A program made the position numbers and the translations under genes. From Amycolatopsis sp. 2-15 (lineage in GTDB: Bacteria; Actinomycetota; Actinomycetes; Mycobacteriales; Pseudonocardiaceae), in contig NZ_CP127294.1 in assembly GCF_030285625.1 (NCBI RefSeq), forward strand, positions 7,658,001-7,722,000: 64,000 bases of DNA. The letters run 5' to 3'. The notes beneath the pieces are model-generated. The model made no database searches. It was not told the DNA's origin and saw only the letters and a program-made list of their open reading frames with translations. Positions 7,608-16,714 of this stretch are shown here, one piece after another. Position 1 is the stretch's first letter. Each line of letters begins with the position of its first letter.

Positions 7608-8630
7608 TCAGCTCGGCACCACGAACAGGTGGGTCATCGCCGAGGTGTGGTTGGGCAGCGATCCGTTCACACCGGTTTCGTCGGTGAGGCCCGGGGCCGC
7701 GCCGCCGACGGTGCCGGGGTTGCCGCCCAGGTGGGTGGTCGTCACCTTGGCGCTGAGCTGCGTGCAGCCGGGGTTGACGGGCACCTTGGTGTACAGCGGG
7801 ATGGCGGCGTGGTTGACGCCCCGCACCACGGTTTCCTCGGTCTGGGCCACGGGTGCGCTCGCGCAGTTCGGGCCGCCGGAGGTGGTGACGGTGAGCGTGA
7901 AGCGGGCGGTGGAGTAGTGGATCGTGCTGTCCGGGCTCGCTTCGGGGCCGCGGTGGTACTCGACGTCCGCGATCACGGCGAGGTTCTTGTAGCCCGCGGG
8001 CATCGTCGCGTTGACGATCGGGGCGACGGTGCTCGTGGTGACGGGCAGGTTCCCCACCGGCAGTGACCGTTGCATGGCCGTGCCGTTCACGTCGCCGCCG
8101 ACCGCGGTCGAGGCGAACCGCAGGGTCCCCGCCACGGTCTCCTGGGCCACCGACGGCGAAGTCGAGGCTGTCCGCAGGTACAGCGTGCAGTTCAGCGCGC
8201 CGGTCTTCGAAGCGGTGACGAGGAACCGGTTGACGATCGTGATGTCGCGCAGCGCCGGGTTGGGGTTGGTGGACGGGAGGACGTTCTCCCCCATCACGAC
8301 GTTCGACGCGCCCGCGCCGGAGCAGCGGATCTCGTTGTCGATGAGGTTCGCCTGGTCGGCGTTCCAGGCGCGCAGCTCCGAGTACACGTAGGCGGTCGCG
8401 CCGGCGTCGATCTGCGTGCTGATGGTGGCCAGCGGCACGACCTTCTGGGTCGGCTTCTCGGGCGGGGTCGCTTGCAGGTCGGGCGCGTGGGGCACGCCGG
8501 TGATGACGGTCGGGCCGAAGTCCTGGCTGGTCGCGGCCGGAGCGGCGACCGCCGGGGCGGCACCGAGCCCGGTCAGGGCCACGGCCAGGACAGCGGCGGC
8601 GTACCGGGCCCGCTGTGCGCGGTTTCTCAT
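7608..8630 (-). CDS. large secreted protein of unknown function
   Basis: A 340-residue protein starting at ATG 8628-8630, with GGAGGAACAC just upstream as ribosome-binding site. Residues 1-33 are a signal peptide (AAAVLAVALTGLGAAPAVAAP). The mature protein is beta-rich, Thr/Ser/Val-rich, with four Cys likely in two disulfides, and lacks membrane anchors. I do not recognise the family; it resembles structural or carbohydrate-interacting exoproteins in composition. It is divergent from the SARP regulator, with three 11-bp-spaced repeats between them, and is followed by a strong terminator. Confidence 0.8.
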   Translation of the reverse strand: MRNRAQRARYAAAVLAVALTGLGAAPAVAAPAATSQDFGPTVITGVPHAPDLQATPPEKPTQKVVPLATISTQIDAGATAYVYSELRAWNADQANLIDNEIRCSGAGASNVVMGENVLPSTNPNPALRDITIVNRFLVTASKTGALNCTLYLRTASTSPSVAQETVAGTLRFASTAVGGDVNGTAMQRSLPVGNLPVTTSTVAPIVNATMPAGYKNLAVIADVEYHRGPEASPDSTIHYSTARFTLTVTTSGGPNCASAPVAQTEETVVRGVNHAAIPLYTKVPVNPGCTQLSAKVTTTHLGGNPGTVGGAAPGLTDETGVNGSLPNHTSAMTHLFVVPS

Positions 8631-8797
8631 GTGTTCCTCCGAGGCCAAGGCCGTGGCCTTCCCGGTTGCTCGACGCGGCCGGGCGGCGGACCGTCCCCCT
8701 CGTCGACGGCCCACCACCCGCACCGGAACCACTGGGTCACGAACGGCCGACGCGAATTGGCCGCGTTCGTGAGCCCGGAAGAATCTAGGCAGCCGCC

Positions 8798-8825
8798 CCT
8801 ACACAGTCCCTACACGTCACCTACA
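8798..8825 (-). promoter_or_regulatory. SARP-type direct repeats between the secreted-protein gene and the SARP gene
   Basis: CCTACA occurs at 8798, 8809 and 8820, again exactly 11 bp apart and reading TGTAGG on the minus strand. A TAGATT element lies about 11 bases past the gene-proximal copy on that strand. The site is 168 bp from the start of the minus-strand secreted-protein gene and 81 bp upstream of the SARP start. It could serve the exoprotein, autoregulation or both. Confidence 0.65.
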
Positions 8826-8905
8826 GCGCGGCCCGCGAGGACGAGCGCTGCCGGTGCATTTTCTGCTACGCTGCGTTGTCGTTTGCTCAGCTTGGGCGGG
8901 GAGCT

Positions 8906-11794
8906 GTGGGGGACACCGCGAGGTTCGGGATCTTGGGCCCGCTGCGCGTGACGAACGCCGGCCGGCCGTTGAAGTCCGCGGGGCCGCGGCAGCGGGCACT
9001 GCTCGCCGCGCTGCTGGTGCGTACCCGTCAACCGGTCGGTCTCACCGGTCTCGTCGAGGCGATGTGGGGCGAGTGTCCGCCGAACTCGGCCGTCGCGAAC
9101 GTGCACACCTACGTGAGCCGGCTGCGGCGCGACCTCGCCGAGATCGGTCTCCGGGACCTGCTGGTCACCGACGGTGGCGGGTACCGGCTGCTCGTCGAAC
9201 CCGATCAGCTGGACAGCCACCTGTTCCAGACCGCGGCCGAGGAAGCGCGCACGGCGCTGGCCTCCGGCGACACCGTCAAGGCAGTGGCCGTGTGGGAGGA
9301 CGCGTGGACGGCGTGGCGCGGCGACCCGCTGGAGGACGTCCCCTGCGCCGGGTGGCTGGAAGCCGAGAAGGTACGGCTCGAGCAGACGGCCGCGGCGGCC
9401 CGCGAGGACTTCGCCGACGCTCGCCTGGCGGCCGGCCAGTACAGCACGCTCATCCCCGAGCTGGCGGCGCTGGTGCGGCAGCTGCCGTTGCGGGAGGGCT
9501 TGTGGCAGCGGTTGATGCTCGCCCAGCACCGGGCGGGCCGGCGTGCCGAAGCCCTGGAGACGTATCACGCGCTGCGCGGAGTGCTCGTCGAAGCGCTCGG
9601 CGTCGAGCCGTGCGGCCCGGTGCAGGAGCTGCACCAGGTGATCCTCAGCGGCGAGCCGGCCGAGGCCGACCGCACCGTGCGGCCCATGCAGCTGCCACCC
9701 GACATCGACGATTTCACCGGGCGGGCGGTCGAAACGGCCGAGCTGCGCGGCCTGCTGACCCGGCCGTCGAGGTCGGTGGTCGCCGCCATCACCGGCAAGG
9801 CGGGAGTCGGCAAGACGGCGCTGGCGATCCGGGTGGCGCACGAGGTCGGCGAGCACTTCGCCGGCGGTCAGCTCTACGTCCGGCTGGGCGGTGCCGGATC
9901 GTCGCCGCAGGAACCGGCGACCGTGCTCGCGAACCTGCTCGTGGCGTTCGGCGTGCACCCGCACGCGGTGCCGGAGGACTTCGAGGCCCGCGCCGCGCTG
10001 TTCCGGTCCCAGCTGGCCGCCCGGCAGGTGCTGATCGTGCTCGACGACGTCACGAGCATGGCCCAGGTCCGCCCGCTGCTGCCGGGTTCGGCCGGGTCCG
10101 CCGTGCTCGTCACGAGCCGCGTGCAGCTGGTGGGCGCGCGGACAGTGCACCTCGACGTGCTCGGCCCGGACGACTCGGTGCGGCTGCTGTCGTCGATCGC
10201 CGGCCCGGCGCGGATGACCGCGGAGCCGGACGCCGCCGCCGCGGTCGCCCGCTACTGCGGCAACCTCCCGCTGGCCCTGCGCATCGCCGCGTCGCGCCTG
10301 GCCCGCCGCGGCCAGTGGACCGTCGGACGGCTGGCGGACCGGCTGGCCGACGAGGGCACCCGGCTCAACGAGCTGCGCATCGACGATCTCGAAGCGCGCG
10401 CCAGCCTGGCGTGGAGCTACGAGGGGCTGGACGAGGTGCAGCAGCGGGCGTTCCGGTTGCTGGGCCTGCTCGAGGTGCCCGACTTCCCCGCCTGGGTGGT
10501 CGCCGCGCTGCTGGAGGTGGACCTGGCGGCGGCCGAGGACATCGTCGACAGCCTCGCTGACGTGCACCTGGTGGAGCTCGCCGGCACCGACCCGGCCGGA
10601 CAGGGCCGCTACCGCTTCCACGATCTGCTGCGGGTGTTCGCCCGCGAACGCGCGAATGCCGTCGACTCGCCCGCCGACCGGACCGCGGCGCTTCGCCGTG
10701 CGTTCGGCGCCTGGCTGGAGCGGGCCGTGCGCGCGGAGGCGGGTCTGCCGTGCCGGTTTCTCAAGGTGCGGCTCACCGCCGGGCGACCGGCCGCCGCCGA
10801 GGAGCTGCCGGCCGATCCCCTCACCTGGCTGGACGCCGAGCGGGACGCGCTCGTCGCCGTGGTCGGGCAAGCCCTCGCGCTGGAGCTGACGGCGCTGGGG
10901 TGCGACCTCGCCTGCGCGCTGACCACCTTGTTCGACCTGCGCAGCCACTACGACCTGTGGCGGCACACCCACGAGCTCGCGCTGACGGCGGCCGTCGCCA
11001 CCGGGGCGCGGCGCAGCCGGGCGATCCTGCACCAAGGCCTCGGCGCACTGGCGTTCTACCGGGATCGCTACGGCGAGGCGAGCGAGCACTTCGAGCAGGC
11101 ACAGGGAATCTTCGCCGAGATCGGCGAGATCCGGGGCCACGCCTACTCGAACCTCGGCCTCGGCAGCGTGCACCTCTACCTCGGCAAACACGGCGAGGCG
11201 GCGGCCGAGCTGGGACAGGCGCGAGCCGCCTTCGACCGGTGCGCGGACGCCAGCGGCGAGGCCTTCGCCTTGCAGGCGCTGAGCATCGTCCACCGCAACC
11301 GCGGAAACCTCGAGGAGGCCGCGGGGTGCCTCGACCGCGCGCTGACGACCTTCCGCGGCCTGGGCAGCCGCTACGGCCAGGCCTGTGCGTTGTTCAGCCT
11401 CGGTCTGCACCACCAGGCCCGCGGCGACCGCGAGGCGACCGAGCGCGCGCTGGTCGAAGCCGTCGAGCTGTTCCGCGCGGCCTCCTGCCCGCGGGACGAA
11501 GCGCTGGCGCTGCACGTGCTGGCCGCCACCTGCGCCGCGCACGGCGACGCGGATCGGGCGTCGCAGCTCATGGCCCAGTCGCTGACGGTCTTCTCCCCCG
11601 AGGACGAGAGCGTCGGCAAGGCCTGTGCGCTCTACAGCCTCGGCTGGGTGGCGCACCGCAACCAGCGCCTTGACGAGGCCGCCGCCTGTTTCGACGAGGC
11701 CTCCCGGCTGTTCGAACGGCTCCGCATGCCGCTGCACAACGCCCGGGCCCTCTCCGCGCTGAACGACCTTGGGCTCAGCCTCCCGCGCCGGTGA
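8906..11794 (+). CDS. AfsR/SARP-family transcriptional regulator (OmpR-type HTH, BTAD, NB-ARC, TPR)
   Basis: About 962 residues from GTG 8906-8908; a TTG start 30 bp upstream is less likely. Residues about 1-95 are an OmpR-like winged helix, 100-245 the bacterial transcriptional activation domain, about 270-530 an NB-ARC ATPase with P-loop GKAGVGKTAL near residue 300, and about 680-950 TPR-like repeats. This is the architecture of AfsR-type SARPs, which bind 11-bp-spaced direct repeats. Such repeats occur upstream of the lectin gene, next to this gene, and upstream of the importer operon. The gene is convergent with that operon, overlapping its last gene by 20 bp. Confidence 0.92.
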   Translation: MGDTARFGILGPLRVTNAGRPLKSAGPRQRALLAALLVRTRQPVGLTGLVEAMWGECPPNSAVANVHTYVSRLRRDLAEIGLRDLLVTDGGGYRLLVEPDQLDSHLFQTAAEEARTALASGDTVKAVAVWEDAWTAWRGDPLEDVPCAGWLEAEKVRLEQTAAAAREDFADARLAAGQYSTLIPELAALVRQLPLREGLWQRLMLAQHRAGRRAEALETYHALRGVLVEALGVEPCGPVQELHQVILSGEPAEADRTVRPMQLPPDIDDFTGRAVETAELRGLLTRPSRSVVAAITGKAGVGKTALAIRVAHEVGEHFAGGQLYVRLGGAGSSPQEPATVLANLLVAFGVHPHAVPEDFEARAALFRSQLAARQVLIVLDDVTSMAQVRPLLPGSAGSAVLVTSRVQLVGARTVHLDVLGPDDSVRLLSSIAGPARMTAEPDAAAAVARYCGNLPLALRIAASRLARRGQWTVGRLADRLADEGTRLNELRIDDLEARASLAWSYEGLDEVQQRAFRLLGLLEVPDFPAWVVAALLEVDLAAAEDIVDSLADVHLVELAGTDPAGQGRYRFHDLLRVFARERANAVDSPADRTAALRRAFGAWLERAVRAEAGLPCRFLKVRLTAGRPAAAEELPADPLTWLDAERDALVAVVGQALALELTALGCDLACALTTLFDLRSHYDLWRHTHELALTAAVATGARRSRAILHQGLGALAFYRDRYGEASEHFEQAQGIFAEIGEIRGHAYSNLGLGSVHLYLGKHGEAAAELGQARAAFDRCADASGEAFALQALSIVHRNRGNLEEAAGCLDRALTTFRGLGSRYGQACALFSLGLHHQARGDREATERALVEAVELFRAASCPRDEALALHVLAATCAAHGDADRASQLMAQSLTVFSPEDESVGKACALYSLGWVAHRNQRLDEAAACFDEASRLFERLRMPLHNARALSALNDLGLSLPRR

Positions 11795-12578
11795 AGCTGA
11801 TCGTCTTCGTCAGGTGCCGCTGCAGCACCACGAAGACGAGCAGGCACGGCAGGCCGGTGATCGTGGCGGCGGACATCAGCTCGGCGGCGGTCAGGTTCCC
11901 GGACTCCAAAGTGGACAGTCCGACCGTCAGGGTACGCATCGAGTCGGAGTGCCCGACCACCAGCGGCCACAGGAAGTCGTTCCAGTGCCACAGGAACACG
12001 AACACGGCGAGCGTGGCCAGCACCGGACGGCACAGCGGCAGCACGATGCTCAGGTACACCCGCCAGTCCCCCGCGCCGTCGACCCGCGCGGCGTCGAAGA
12101 CCTCGTCGGGCAGAGCGCGGATGAACTGCCGCAGCAACAGCACGGCCTGGGCGTTGGCCAGTGTCGGGACGATCAGGCCCCAGTAGGTGTCGGACCAGCC
12201 GAGGTAGGCGATCACCACCAGCGACGGCATCAGCAGGGCCTGGAACGGCACCATCATCGTGGACAGCATCGACCACAGCAGCACCTCGCGGCCGGCGAAC
12301 CGTTTCCTGGCCAAGACGTACGCGGCCATCGACGACGAGAGCAGCACGGCCACCACGGACACCACCGAGTAGATCACCGTATTGGCCGTCCAGCGCAGGA
12401 AGCTCCCGGTCGAAAGCACCTCGGCGAGGTTGTCCAGGGTGAGCGAGGTGGGCAGCCGGTACGGGATCGTCGGCGCGTTGCCCGGGGAAAGGGCGACGAC
12501 CAGCATCACCACGAACGGGCCGATCGCCACGAGCGAGGACAAGGTCAGCAGGACGGCCGGCCAGGCACCGCGGCGCAT
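11775..12578 (-). CDS. carbohydrate ABC transporter permease (second subunit, MalG type)
   Basis: A 267-residue inner-membrane subunit with six predicted helices and the EAA loop DAARVDGAGDWRVYLSIVLP. Its ATG shares one base with the stop of the upstream permease (TGATG), implying translational coupling. It ends with FTGAGG and overlaps the 3' end of the SARP gene by 20 bp. No ATPase gene is in the operon; actinobacterial sugar importers often share an MsiK-type ATPase encoded elsewhere. Confidence 0.9.
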   Translation of the reverse strand: MRRGAWPAVLLTLSSLVAIGPFVVMLVVALSPGNAPTIPYRLPTSLTLDNLAEVLSTGSFLRWTANTVIYSVVSVVAVLLSSSMAAYVLARKRFAGREVLLWSMLSTMMVPFQALLMPSLVVIAYLGWSDTYWGLIVPTLANAQAVLLLRQFIRALPDEVFDAARVDGAGDWRVYLSIVLPLCRPVLATLAVFVFLWHWNDFLWPLVVGHSDSMRTLTVGLSTLESGNLTAAELMSAATITGLPCLLVFVVLQRHLTKTISFTGAGG

Positions 12579-13393
12579 CACGGGTTCCGCTCGAACGCCC
12601 GGCGCTGAGTGAGCGACACCAGCAGCACGATGGCCCACAGCGCCACCCCGATCGCGGCGGCGCCACCGACGTCGAAGTATCGGAAACCGTAGTCGTACAC
12701 CGCGTACGCCAGCGTGTAGCTGGCTCGCACCGGGCCGCCGCCCGTCATCACGTACACGGTGTCGAAGACCTGGAAGGCGGCCATGGTCTCCACCACGACG
12801 ACGAAGAACACCGCCGGGCGCAGCGCGGGCAGCAGCACGTGGCGGAAGCGTTGCCACGCGCTCGCGCCGTCCACCTTCGCCGCCTCCAGGCAGTCGGCGG
12901 GGACGTTCCTGATGCCCGCGAACAGAACCAGCATCGCGTAGCCGAAGCCTTTCCAGACGCCGACCACGGCCAATGTCGGCAGCACCAGCGACGGGTGCTG
13001 CAGGAACCCGGTGGGTTCGAGCACCCAGCGCCAGACGACGCCGCTCAACACCAGGCTGGTGGCGTACGGCGCGAACAACGCCGCGCGGAACAGGCCGCGG
13101 CCCCAGGGCACCGCGTGCAGCAGCACCGCGGTGCTCAGCGCCACCGCGACCGTGAGCGGCACGTAGACGGCGACGTAGCCGAGCGTGGTGCTCAGGCTGC
13201 TCAGGAAGATCTCGTCGTGGGCGAGGCTCCGGAAGTTCGCCGCGCCCACGAACCGTGAGCCGCCGCCGGGGTGGTAGTCGGACACGCTCAGGCCCACCGC
13301 GCCCAGCATCGGCAGGAACCGGAACAGGGCGAACAGCACCAGCACGGGGAGCAGGAAGACGAGCACCGTCAACGACTCCCGCCGCCGCGCCAT
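12578..13393 (-). CDS. carbohydrate ABC transporter permease (first subunit, MalF type)
   Basis: A 271-residue membrane protein with six helices and an EAA loop EAAKVDGASAWQRFRHVLLP, which contacts the ATPase in this family. The start follows the basic MARRR. Coupled by one-base overlaps (TGATG) to both the solute-binding-protein gene upstream and the second permease downstream. Confidence 0.9.
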   Translation of the reverse strand: MARRRESLTVLVFLLPVLVLFALFRFLPMLGAVGLSVSDYHPGGGSRFVGAANFRSLAHDEIFLSSLSTTLGYVAVYVPLTVAVALSTAVLLHAVPWGRGLFRAALFAPYATSLVLSGVVWRWVLEPTGFLQHPSLVLPTLAVVGVWKGFGYAMLVLFAGIRNVPADCLEAAKVDGASAWQRFRHVLLPALRPAVFFVVVVETMAAFQVFDTVYVMTGGGPVRASYTLAYAVYDYGFRYFDVGGAAAIGVALWAIVLLVSLTQRRAFERNP

Positions 13394-14628
13394 CAGCTGC
13401 TGCCGAGCAACGCGTCGACCTCCTCGGCGGCGTCGGCGAGCGCCGCCTCCGGGGTCTTCTCGCCGAGCAACGCGGCCTGCAGGTGGGGTGCGAGCAGGCC
13501 CATCACCTTGCGGGCCTGCGGATGGGCGTCGCCGGCCGAAGTGAACGGCAGTGCCTGGGCGAAGCTCTGGTGCACGTTGTCGCTCGCGGGTGGCGCTGGG
13601 TCGGGCCAGGGCGTGAAGAAGCCGGAGCCGGCACAGAGTTCGCCCACCAATGCCGGAGACGTCAGGTAGGCGAGCAGTTCCCGTGCTTCGGCCGGCTTCT
13701 TCGTGCCCCGCAGCAACGACAACGCGCCGGGCGTCCCGAACGTCACCCGGCTCCGGTTCCGCAGCGGTGCGCCGATCGCGGTGTTCCGGGCACCGATCGC
13801 GGCGATGACGTTGCGGGCCGCGGCCTCGGTCATGGCGGGCGACATCGCGGCCCGGCCCGTGGCCACGGCGTCGTCGGCCATCCCGCTGCGCTTGGTCGCC
13901 ACGTCGTCCGGCAGGCCGTGGACGGCTTCGAGGCCGACCAGGAACTTCAGTGCCGACACGCCTTCCGCACCCGCGAACGCGCTTTTCGTGCCGTCGGCGG
14001 TGAACACGTGGCCGCCGGCCTGCCACAGCAGCGGGTAGAAGGTGAGGTTGAGCGGCTCCTCGGTGGAACCTGAGTAGTCGACGATCGGGACGCCCCGCGC
14101 GGCGAGCTTCGGCGCGTCCGCCTCGACCTCGTCCCACGTCCGCGGAAGCTCGGTGATTCCGGCGTCGGCGAAGAGCTTCCGGTTGTACACGGTGGTCGTC
14201 ACGGTCCGGTACAGCGGCACACCGTAGGACTGCCCGTCCACGCGAAGCGCGTCGAGCGCCTGAGGCGAGTACGCGGATGCGCCGCCGACGAGTACGTCGT
14301 CGACCGGTTGCAGCGCCTTTTCGGCGACGTACTGGGGAATCATGTCCGATTGCAGCAGGACGACGTCCGGGCCGTCGCCCGCCATGAGCGCGGCGCCGAG
14401 CTTCTCCTCCCGGCCTGCCCAGGGCTGCAGCTCGATGTCGAGGTCGACGCCGTAGTCGCGTTCGAAGCCGGTCTCGACCTTCTGCCAGAAAGCCCGGCTC
14501 TGCGCCTGGTCCTCGATGACCGGGTACATCCACAACGTCACCGCGTCGCCGCTGCCTTTCCCGCACGCCACAAGGGAAGCGGCGGTCAGCACCAGTACCG
14601 CCGCCGCCTTCGTGGGGCCGGGTCTCAT
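13393..14628 (-). CDS. extracellular sugar-binding lipoprotein of an ABC importer
   Basis: A 411-residue family 1 solute-binding protein. The signal ends in lipobox SLVACG with Cys22 as lipidation site. Typical features follow: VTLWMYPVIEDQA, AAL-type MAGDGPDVVLLQSD, and a Trp-rich ligand face. Its ATG overlaps the stop of the upstream amidohydrolase (ATGA). The sugar is unknown; the lectin and amidohydrolase context suggests a modified or acylated saccharide, which is inference. Confidence 0.9.
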   Translation of the reverse strand: MRPGPTKAAAVLVLTAASLVACGKGSGDAVTLWMYPVIEDQAQSRAFWQKVETGFERDYGVDLDIELQPWAGREEKLGAALMAGDGPDVVLLQSDMIPQYVAEKALQPVDDVLVGGASAYSPQALDALRVDGQSYGVPLYRTVTTTVYNRKLFADAGITELPRTWDEVEADAPKLAARGVPIVDYSGSTEEPLNLTFYPLLWQAGGHVFTADGTKSAFAGAEGVSALKFLVGLEAVHGLPDDVATKRSGMADDAVATGRAAMSPAMTEAAARNVIAAIGARNTAIGAPLRNRSRVTFGTPGALSLLRGTKKPAEARELLAYLTSPALVGELCAGSGFFTPWPDPAPPASDNVHQSFAQALPFTSAGDAHPQARKVMGLLAPHLQAALLGEKTPEAALADAAEEVDALLGSS

Positions 14629-15371
14629 GCGGTCGGGTCCGTCTCGGCTTCGAGGCCGAAGAGACCAGCGGCGTTGCGCCCCATCACGTGGTCGTACTCG
14701 TCGTCGGTGAGGTCGGCCTCCAGCACCACGCCCATCGCGACGGCGGGATCGACCAACGTGCTGTCGGTGCCGAACAGCATCTGCGCGAGCGGAACGCGGT
14801 CCAGCGCGTAGCGGAACCGGCCGCGGTCGGTGATCGAGCAGCACGGTTCGAGGTAGAGCCGGTCACTGCGGCGGGCCGCCTCGACGGCCGTGCGCCACGC
14901 CGGGCCGCCCATGTGCCCGGCGATCACGCGCAGGTCCGGGTAGCGCTCCAGCACGTCCACCAGTCCCAGCACGGTCTCGTCCCACGTGTGGACCAGCACC
15001 GGCAGTCCCGCCTCGGCGGCCAGCCCCAGCGCGTCGCGGACCGCCGCCGACATCAGCGGCTGGCCCGGGTAGGTCGTGTGCACCTTGACCCCGACGAACC
15101 GGCCCGTGGCCCGGTACTTCTCGAGCTCTCGCGCCGCGGCGGCGAGGTCGTTGGGGTTCACCACGACGTAGCCGAGCAGGCGCGGCTGCGTTTCGAGGAC
15201 CTCCGCCAGCCAGCTGTTGCCGGAGACCATGTCGTAGGTGACCGCCTCCGAGGCCGAGACGATCTGCCGGTCGATGCCGTAGCGGTCCATCAACGCGAGG
15301 TTCAGCTCGACGCTCCCCACTTCCGTGCTGAAGAACCAGGGCCCGGCGTGACCGTGGACATCGATGATCAT
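14625..15371 (-). CDS. amidohydrolase-2 family metal-dependent hydrolase
   Basis: A 248-residue TIM-barrel hydrolase. Metal-ligand positions of the amidohydrolase superfamily are present in order: DVHGHAG (H-x-H) at residues 4-10, VKVHTTYPGQP, VLVHTWDE, VIAGHMGG and LFGTDST (Asp). It overlaps both neighbours by 4 bp (ATGA), so it is made with the importer. The reaction may be hydrolysis or decarboxylation of a cyclic or amide substrate; the family does not fix it. Confidence 0.85.
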   Translation of the reverse strand: MIIDVHGHAGPWFFSTEVGSVELNLALMDRYGIDRQIVSASEAVTYDMVSGNSWLAEVLETQPRLLGYVVVNPNDLAAAARELEKYRATGRFVGVKVHTTYPGQPLMSAAVRDALGLAAEAGLPVLVHTWDETVLGLVDVLERYPDLRVIAGHMGGPAWRTAVEAARRSDRLYLEPCCSITDRGRFRYALDRVPLAQMLFGTDSTLVDPAVAMGVVLEADLTDDEYDHVMGRNAAGLFGLEAETDPTA

Positions 15372-16120
15372 GCCGGGTCCGCCAGCCACGCCGCCGCGGT
15401 GCCGCCGGCCACCTGCCGCCATTCCCGGTCGTCGAGCCCGGCCGTGCGCAGTCGCAGGGCCGAAGGCAGGACGTCGTGCAGCGGAGCACGCGACCCGTAG
15501 GCCAGGTGGTGCGCGCCCACCTCCCCCGCGATCCGCTCGATGGAGTCGGGGCCGCACAGCATCCGCGTCGAGGCCACGAACCCCGGCTCACGGCGCGCGA
15601 GCACCACGAAATCCGCCACCCGATAGGCGTGCACGTCGAGGAAACACACCCGCGCGCCCCGGCCGGCGAACGGCCGCCAGAAGCTGCTGAGGTCCCCGCT
15701 CGTGAGCAGCACCATCCCGTGGCCGACCGCGACGTCCACGAGGTGCGCCAGCCCCGGCGAATCCGCCTCGACCCACTGCTCGGGCGGGAAGAGCCGCAGC
15801 AGCCGCACCCCCGACGCGACAAGCCGCTCGATCTCCGCCTCCGCGGTCAGCGCGTCCCGCACGTCGACGGCGCCGACCGGGACGAACCCCGCTCGTTCCC
15901 GGGCCTTGCGCATCTCGTCGTTGCCGGTGCAGGCGTCGAACAAAGCGCTCCGCAACGAACAGACCAGGCCGCGCCGGATCCGGTGTCTCTTGTGGAGCTC
16001 GGCCACCGCCTCCAGCGACGCGTCGAGGCGGCGGCTCGGCACCACGCCGAACAGCACGTCGACGTCGAGGTCGATCTCCTGCCGTTCGACGGGCACCGGT
16101 GGTAAGGGTGATCGGTTCAA
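15368..16120 (-). CDS. amidohydrolase-fold protein with degenerate metal site
   Basis: A 250-residue protein, first in the importer operon, related in fold to the next gene but divergent. The expected H-x-H near the N-terminus is replaced by DVDVLFG, and the later metal positions read LTSGDLS, CFLDVHAY and LAYGSRAP. It therefore probably lacks the usual binuclear or mononuclear metal centre and may form a heteromer with the active paralogue encoded next to it. Start ATG 16118-16120 lies 47 bp from two SARP-type repeats. Confidence 0.7.
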   Translation of the reverse strand: MNRSPLPPVPVERQEIDLDVDVLFGVVPSRRLDASLEAVAELHKRHRIRRGLVCSLRSALFDACTGNDEMRKARERAGFVPVGAVDVRDALTAEAEIERLVASGVRLLRLFPPEQWVEADSPGLAHLVDVAVGHGMVLLTSGDLSSFWRPFAGRGARVCFLDVHAYRVADFVVLARREPGFVASTRMLCGPDSIERIAGEVGAHHLAYGSRAPLHDVLPSALRLRTAGLDDREWRQVAGGTAAAWLADPA

Positions 16121-16166
16121 GCTTTCTCCCCGTCCGTTGCGGATGGGGGCAGCCTGGTGGGTCGTG

Positions 16167-16182
16167 CTACAAGATCGCTACA
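16167..16182 (-). promoter_or_regulatory. SARP-type direct repeats upstream of the importer operon
   Basis: CTACA occurs at 16167 and 16178, 11 bp apart, TGTAG in the direction of the minus-strand operon that begins at 16120. Spacing and orientation match the three-copy sites at 7500 and 8798. No convincing -10 is seen; the repeats lie 47-62 bp from the start codon. Confidence 0.55.
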
Positions 16183-16207
16183 CACGGGTCCGGCCGTGTC
16201 AGCTCGG

Positions 16208-16714
16208 CTAGCGCCCGTACACCGCGGCGGTGAAGCCGGCCTTTGCCGCGAGCGTGACGAGGTCGTCGGCTTGGGTGGCGGGCAGGAGGACGAGGGGGTA
16301 GCAGTCCGACTCGATGTCGAGGACCGCCAGGGCCGTGCCGGTGGTGAGCAGCTGCTTTCCGGCCGTTTCGAGGAATTCGTAGGTGGGCAGGTCGATCTCG
16401 GCGAGGGACTTCCAGAGCTCGTCGGCCGCCGGCGCGGAGCGCAGTGCGAGCAACCGGCCGGAGATCTCGTCGGGCGCTTCCTTCCAGTCGACCTCGGCGA
16501 GCCGGCCGTGGTCGGTGAGGGCGTCGACCAGGGCGATCCACGGCAGGCCTGCGAAGGGTTCGTCGATGCCGCGCTCGTCGAGGCGATCGGCGTGGTCCCG
16601 CAGGTAGGCCTCGGGGTCGTCGTGGGCGGCCAGCGCTCGCTCGGTCACTTGCGGAGCGCTCGGCGCCAGCAGGGTGGCGACCGCCGCGAGGGCGTCACGG
16701 GTCGGGGTGGTCAT
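16208..16714 (-). CDS. DUF6630-like protein of unknown function
   Basis: A 168-residue soluble protein starting at ATG 16712-16714, overlapping the end of the LigB-like gene by 20 bp. Features include WIALVDALTDHGRLAEVDWKE and a C-terminal ALAVLDIESDCYPLVLLPAT stretch, which resembles the DUF6630 family from memory. No catalytic motif is evident. It is the last gene of the run containing the mycofactocin and folP2-like genes, and ends close to the importer operon. Confidence 0.6.
   Translation of the reverse strand: MTTPTRDALAAVATLLAPSAPQVTERALAAHDDPEAYLRDHADRLDERGIDEPFAGLPWIALVDALTDHGRLAEVDWKEAPDEISGRLLALRSAPAADELWKSLAEIDLPTYEFLETAGKQLLTTGTALAVLDIESDCYPLVLLPATQADDLVTLAAKAGFTAAVYGR

Noticed and set aside
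8798..8825. A short tandem repeat of no function
   Set aside because: The same core with the same 11-bp period and orientation occurs upstream of two other units in the neighbourhood of the SARP gene, so a regulatory reading is better.
8810..11737. A 975-residue reading frame antisense to the SARP gene
   Set aside because: It is a GC-driven shadow of the SARP coding frame, with Arg/Gly/His-rich low-complexity sequence and no recognisable domains.
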